Assembly (NCBI GenBank): GCA_029941685.1
Contig: JAPYTC010000004.1
Coordinates: 1 to 44,389, forward strand
Origin: Planctomycetota bacterium
GTDB taxonomy: Bacteria > Planctomycetota > UBA1135
Reading direction: 5' to 3'
Length of the DNA: 44,389 bases
The position numbers and the translations under genes were made by a program. Within the stretch, counting starts at the first letter, position 1. Each line of letters starts with the position of its first letter. This document shows positions 41,663 through 44,389 of this stretch, in pieces. Below the pieces are notes generated by a model, which was not told the DNA's origin, made no database searches, and was given only the letters and a program-made list of their open reading frames with translations.

Positions 41663-43738
41663 CAAATCAACATTGCGTTTTTGATCTTGCGGTGCGGTGT
41701 AATACCCCGCTGGGCCGTACAAGTCGAGATAGCCATCGTTATTAAAGTCAGCAAATTGCGCACCCCATCCCCAGCCACCAAACTCGGTTGAATGCATCGC
41801 TTCGCCCTCAGCAGAGACTTTGGACCACTCGCCATTATCGTTGTTGTGGTACATTGAGTTACCACGTCCAAGTTGCTCGAATAGCGGGTCGATACCCTCA
41901 CCATTAAGCAAGTCGGCGTCGTAATTGACGCGACCTGGCGTGAAGAATGATGTTACGCGGCGTGCTGCTTTCGAAAACATGTTCGTCACGTATAAATCTT
42001 GCAGGCCATCGTTGTCGTAATCACCAAATGCAACACCCATGCCGAAACCTACGTCAGCGACATTCGCCTCTTCGGTAATATCGGTAAATTTACCTCCTCC
42101 ATCATTACGAATTAGGTAATTCGGCGCAAAGTCGTTTGCTGAGTAGAAGTCGAAGTCTCCATCGTTGTCGATATCACTCCACGTGGTCTGGAAAGTATTG
42201 TGAAAAATCCGCAACGCATCTGGCAGAACATGCTCTTCGAATTTGCCATTACCTGTATTGCGTAACAACAAATTAGGTGGCCCCGGACGACTACGGTACA
42301 ACGTCGACCCCTCAGCAGTCTCCACATAAAGCGGCATCAGTTTGTTGAAATCTTCTTCGCGCATAAAAGCCTTCAGCTCATTCACTGCGAAGTCGGTTGT
42401 GGTCATGATCTGCTCATCGCCTTCACCGGATGACTTCACCGCAGCATCGCCTTGCAACGCCTTAATCGCGCGCTGTGCGAAGTAAGCAGCATATGTCGAA
42501 ATGTAAATGTCGTTAAGACCATCGCCATCGAAATCAACCACAGTTGCACCACCCGTGTTGAATGGCAGGTTGTCTTCGGCGATCCAATCACCAGAACGAT
42601 TTACAAAATGGCCATCAACGTTCTCCATGATGATGCTGCGTCGCAGTGAGCCACCGATGAAAACATCTTTGTCACCATCGTTATCAAAGTCAGAGAACAT
42701 CGCAGACGAAGTCTGGCCGTTGAAATCTAAACCTAACTCGCGGCCGATTTCTTTAAATGTTCCATTGCCGTTGTTATGAAAGAACAAGTTGCGGCCATGA
42801 CGCTCTTGCACGTAAAAATCGTCGAAGCCATCGTCATCGAGGTCGACAATCGAAACTGTAGGGTGACGTTCGCCGGCCGCTACCTGCCACTGTGGATATG
42901 GCTTTTCGAATTTTTTGCCTGCCTTGCGTGACTTTAAGAACTCGCGCACTTGGTTTTCGTGAATAGATTGACGTGCGAGCTCGAGGTCGTCGGTGTTCTC
43001 AATCACGTTGTCGAGCACTTCTTCGAATAACCAATCATCTGTTTCGATAGTAGTAAGCGAATTGATTTTCCACGACACAATTTTCCAGACTTGCTTTCCA
43101 GGATCAATCTCGTCACGCGTTGATAGGTCGTGTTCCCAGATGACGTCTTGCCAACCTTTTATTTCAGCAAGGCGGCCATTTTTCATCTTAGCCTTGGCTG
43201 TGAATTTAAAACCCACTTGCCATTGAGTCATCGTTTCGGGATCGATCCAACGTGGCACAGGTAAGTTAACTTTAAACTCGGCAAACTTAAAGTAATCTAC
43301 TTCGGCAAACAGGCTGCTGTACAAATTGAACTCTGACCAGTCTTTAGTCCCAGCTGGAGCTTCATCGGCACCGTTGTAAAAAGTGGCAACCTGCTCGCTG
43401 AGGTTCCAGTGGCGCTTGCCTGCTGTACCCCCATTCATTACGGTGTCATACTCAGGGAAGAGCTCGACGATGCCGCTGAATTCAAATGTCTCGGCAAAAT
43501 ATTTTGCACAGCCATTGTCGGGAAACTTTTTACCTTGCAGTGCTTCGGCTAGCCCATCTAGGTAACCCGTTTTTCCCCAAGCAATATGCAGTGCCTCAGA
43601 GCGTGTCATACGCTCTGTTTGAATCTCCATTGGTGTCGTTGGAGCCTTTCTTTTAGGCTCATCATTGCATGTTGCAAATGTCATCGCCACCAAGAAGGCA
43701 AGCAACAACGGGGAGTAGTTTCGGGGTGATTTACTCAT
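41660..43738 (-). CDS. FG-GAP repeat lipoprotein-like protein (N-terminal part of a gene split by TGA)
   Basis: A 692-residue exported protein. Its leader has a possible lipobox (FATC, then NDEPKRKAP). An N-terminal domain of about 270 residues resembles no family I can name, possibly NTF2-like. Six calcium-binding-type repeats follow: VDLDDDGFDDF, SDFDNDGDKDVF, VDFDGDGLNDIY, SDIDNDGDFDFY, GDYDNDGLQDLY and ADFNNDGYLDLY. It ends NVDL-TGA, and the same frame then runs on for 395 residues with a seventh repeat plus ASPIC and thioredoxin domains. A seven-bladed propeller split between blades six and seven is unlikely to be two natural genes. Function of ASPIC proteins is largely unknown. Confidence 0.85.
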   Translation of the reverse strand: MSKSPRNYSPLLLAFLVAMTFATCNDEPKRKAPTTPMEIQTERMTRSEALHIAWGKTGYLDGLAEALQGKKFPDNGCAKYFAETFEFSGIVELFPEYDTVMNGGTAGKRHWNLSEQVATFYNGADEAPAGTKDWSEFNLYSSLFAEVDYFKFAEFKVNLPVPRWIDPETMTQWQVGFKFTAKAKMKNGRLAEIKGWQDVIWEHDLSTRDEIDPGKQVWKIVSWKINSLTTIETDDWLFEEVLDNVIENTDDLELARQSIHENQVREFLKSRKAGKKFEKPYPQWQVAAGERHPTVSIVDLDDDGFDDFYVQERHGRNLFFHNNGNGTFKEIGRELGLDFNGQTSSAMFSDFDNDGDKDVFIGGSLRRSIIMENVDGHFVNRSGDWIAEDNLPFNTGGATVVDFDGDGLNDIYISTYAAYFAQRAIKALQGDAAVKSSGEGDEQIMTTTDFAVNELKAFMREEDFNKLMPLYVETAEGSTLYRSRPGPPNLLLRNTGNGKFEEHVLPDALRIFHNTFQTTWSDIDNDGDFDFYSANDFAPNYLIRNDGGGKFTDITEEANVADVGFGMGVAFGDYDNDGLQDLYVTNMFSKAARRVTSFFTPGRVNYDADLLNGEGIDPLFEQLGRGNSMYHNNDNGEWSKVSAEGEAMHSTEFGGWGWGAQFADFNNDGYLDLYGPAGYYTAPQDQKRNVDL

Positions 43739-43771
43739 AGCGGTAACTGTTGACCATTTAGGCCTTAATTA

Positions 43772-43795
43772 CAGAAGAAAGTACTCTTTTTTCTG
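43772..43795. repeat. 10-bp hairpin in the divergent intergenic region
   Basis: CAGAAGAAAG pairs with CTTTTTTCTG (one G-U) around a TACT loop, between two divergent genes. No T-run follows on either strand in terminator position. It may be an operator. Confidence 0.35.
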
Positions 43796-43817
43796 CGCCT
43801 ATAGGGTATCGTCTCCG

Positions 43818-43826
43818 TACTATCAT
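43818..43826 (+). promoter_or_regulatory. Overlapping -10 candidates TACTAT/TATCAT
   Basis: TACTAT (43818-43823) and TATCAT (43821-43826) lie nine and six bases before ATG 43833, the second matching the leaderless spacing seen elsewhere. Confidence 0.5.
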
Positions 43827-43832
43827 TGCTTA

Positions 43833-44330
43833 ATGCCCAATTCGATAAAACTTTACGTCGCAGTCTCCTCCTGCCTGACAGGCGAAAAGGTACGCCACGA
43901 CGCTACATCTAAAACCTCTACTGCTGTTTTGGCACTAAGTAATAGCTTTGGTCTACTAAAGTTCTGTCCGGAGATGCTTATGGGTTTGGGAACCCCTCGC
44001 GAAACAATCTCCCTGCAGCAACAAAGTGGTGCATGGCAAATAATTGGCAATGAAAGTGCCCATAATTACACCCATCTAGCCGATATTGCTTTAGCAGAGA
44101 TTGACAAGATTTTCGGTGACAAGCGAATTGTCGCTTTTGTGATGAAGTCGCGATCTCCGAGCTGTGCCCTTGGCACTTACCCACCCCCACAAGATAAAGT
44201 CGCGCGTGACGGTTTAATCGCCGAACGATTGCGCTTAAAATTTCCATCGGCACTGTTCGTTGACGAGCAGCAGCTAGAAAACGACGTGGCATTTGCCGAA
44301 TTCGTCCACACTTTAAAACATGAAAGCTAA
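43833..44330 (+). CDS. DUF523 / TudS-like thiouracil desulfidase family protein
   Basis: A 165-residue DUF523 protein. The three cysteines that hold the [4Fe-4S] cluster in TudS-type desulfidases are visible in VSSCLTGEKVRHD, KFCPEMLMGLGTPRE and KSRSPSCALGTY. Family members remove sulfur from thiouracil-type bases. Length fits a single-domain DUF523 without the DUF1722 extension. The next gene overlaps its end by 11 bases. Confidence 0.85.
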   Translation: MPNSIKLYVAVSSCLTGEKVRHDATSKTSTAVLALSNSFGLLKFCPEMLMGLGTPRETISLQQQSGAWQIIGNESAHNYTHLADIALAEIDKIFGDKRIVAFVMKSRSPSCALGTYPPPQDKVARDGLIAERLRLKFPSALFVDEQQLENDVAFAEFVHTLKHES

Positions 44331-44389
44331 AATCATCTCCCGCGAAGACCTAACCGACTCGTTATCCATCTTTCGTTTCGACGTTGATG
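44320..44389 (+). CDS. Start of a putative ferredoxin-NADP reductase-like protein (cut by window end)
   Basis: ATG 44320 opens a frame reading MKAKIISREDLTDSLSIF then RFDVD before the window ends. This resembles the first strand of ferredoxin-NADP(+) reductase-type flavoproteins. Only 23 residues are visible, so the call is weak. It overlaps the DUF523 gene by 11 bases. Confidence 0.45.
   Translation, partial: MKAKIISREDLTDSLSIFRFDVD

Noticed and set aside
43772-43795. Intrinsic terminator upstream of the DUF523 gene
   Set aside because: No T-run follows on either strand and the flanking genes diverge, so no transcript should end there.
1-44389. CRISPR arrays, tRNA or rRNA genes, transposases, prophage modules
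   Set aside because: None was seen on reading: no regular direct repeats, no cloverleaf-like conserved T-loop sequences, no transposase or integrase motifs.

Overview
The window is about 44.4 kb of gene-dense bacterial chromosome with moderate GC by eye. It holds roughly 42 protein genes and no rRNA, tRNA, insertion sequence, prophage or CRISPR array that I could see. LptB, a WaaF-type heptosyltransferase and an outer-membrane-style lipoprotein indicate a Gram-negative cell. Several features together suggest Planctomycetota or a close relative: a WhiG/FliA-type sigma factor among housekeeping genes, a long signal peptidase I with a large insert, FG-GAP/ASPIC-UnbV proteins, and a secreted protein with a familiar planctomycete-style C-terminal domain. 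The phylum is an inference (about 50 percent).

Layout. 1-1946: a methyltransferase fragment, then a base-excision-repair pair (SMUG1-type glycosylase and exonuclease III). 1955-7463: a secreted protein, a strong terminator, then a phosphodiesterase, glycerol kinase and LTA-synthase-like cassette. 7516-11815: two exported proteins and a GH39-like lipoprotein. 11816-13138 (minus): QueD-like and PyrK. 13177-25087: a long co-directional housekeeping run (Nudix, HD, argS, apt, sigma, birA, rph, rdgB, lepA, lepB, lptB, etfB, etfA). 25092-28907: a Gfo/Idh/MocA oxidoreductase, a heptosyltransferase, and a phospholipase-D plus EEP pair. 28899-32152 (minus): ligA and three small genes. 32208-34909: an AgcS symporter with an unusual N-terminal domain, a small membrane protein, and an Hpt protein. 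34912-36076 (minus): an unknown gene preceded by a candidate small RNA or attenuator, and the wreck of a TrkA-C (RCK_C) membrane protein. 36101-44389: UvrD/PcrA helicase, GT-C glycosyltransferase, FabH, a two-part FG-GAP/ASPIC/thioredoxin protein, a TudS-like DUF523 protein and the start of a reductase.

Two themes stand out. First, UGA behaves oddly. A probable seven-bladed FG-GAP/ASPIC/thioredoxin protein is split by one in-frame TGA, and a 14-bp two-part hairpin with a GUU apical loop begins four bases after it, a geometry like a bacterial SECIS. A secreted protein carries tandem in-frame TGA TGA just after its signal peptide. Most of the few genes that end in TGA have a TAA or TAG within six codons. 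Second, many gene starts sit 6-7 bases after a TANNNT hexamer with no Shine-Dalgarno, pointing to widespread leaderless transcripts. Some of these -10 boxes reuse the stop codon of the upstream gene.
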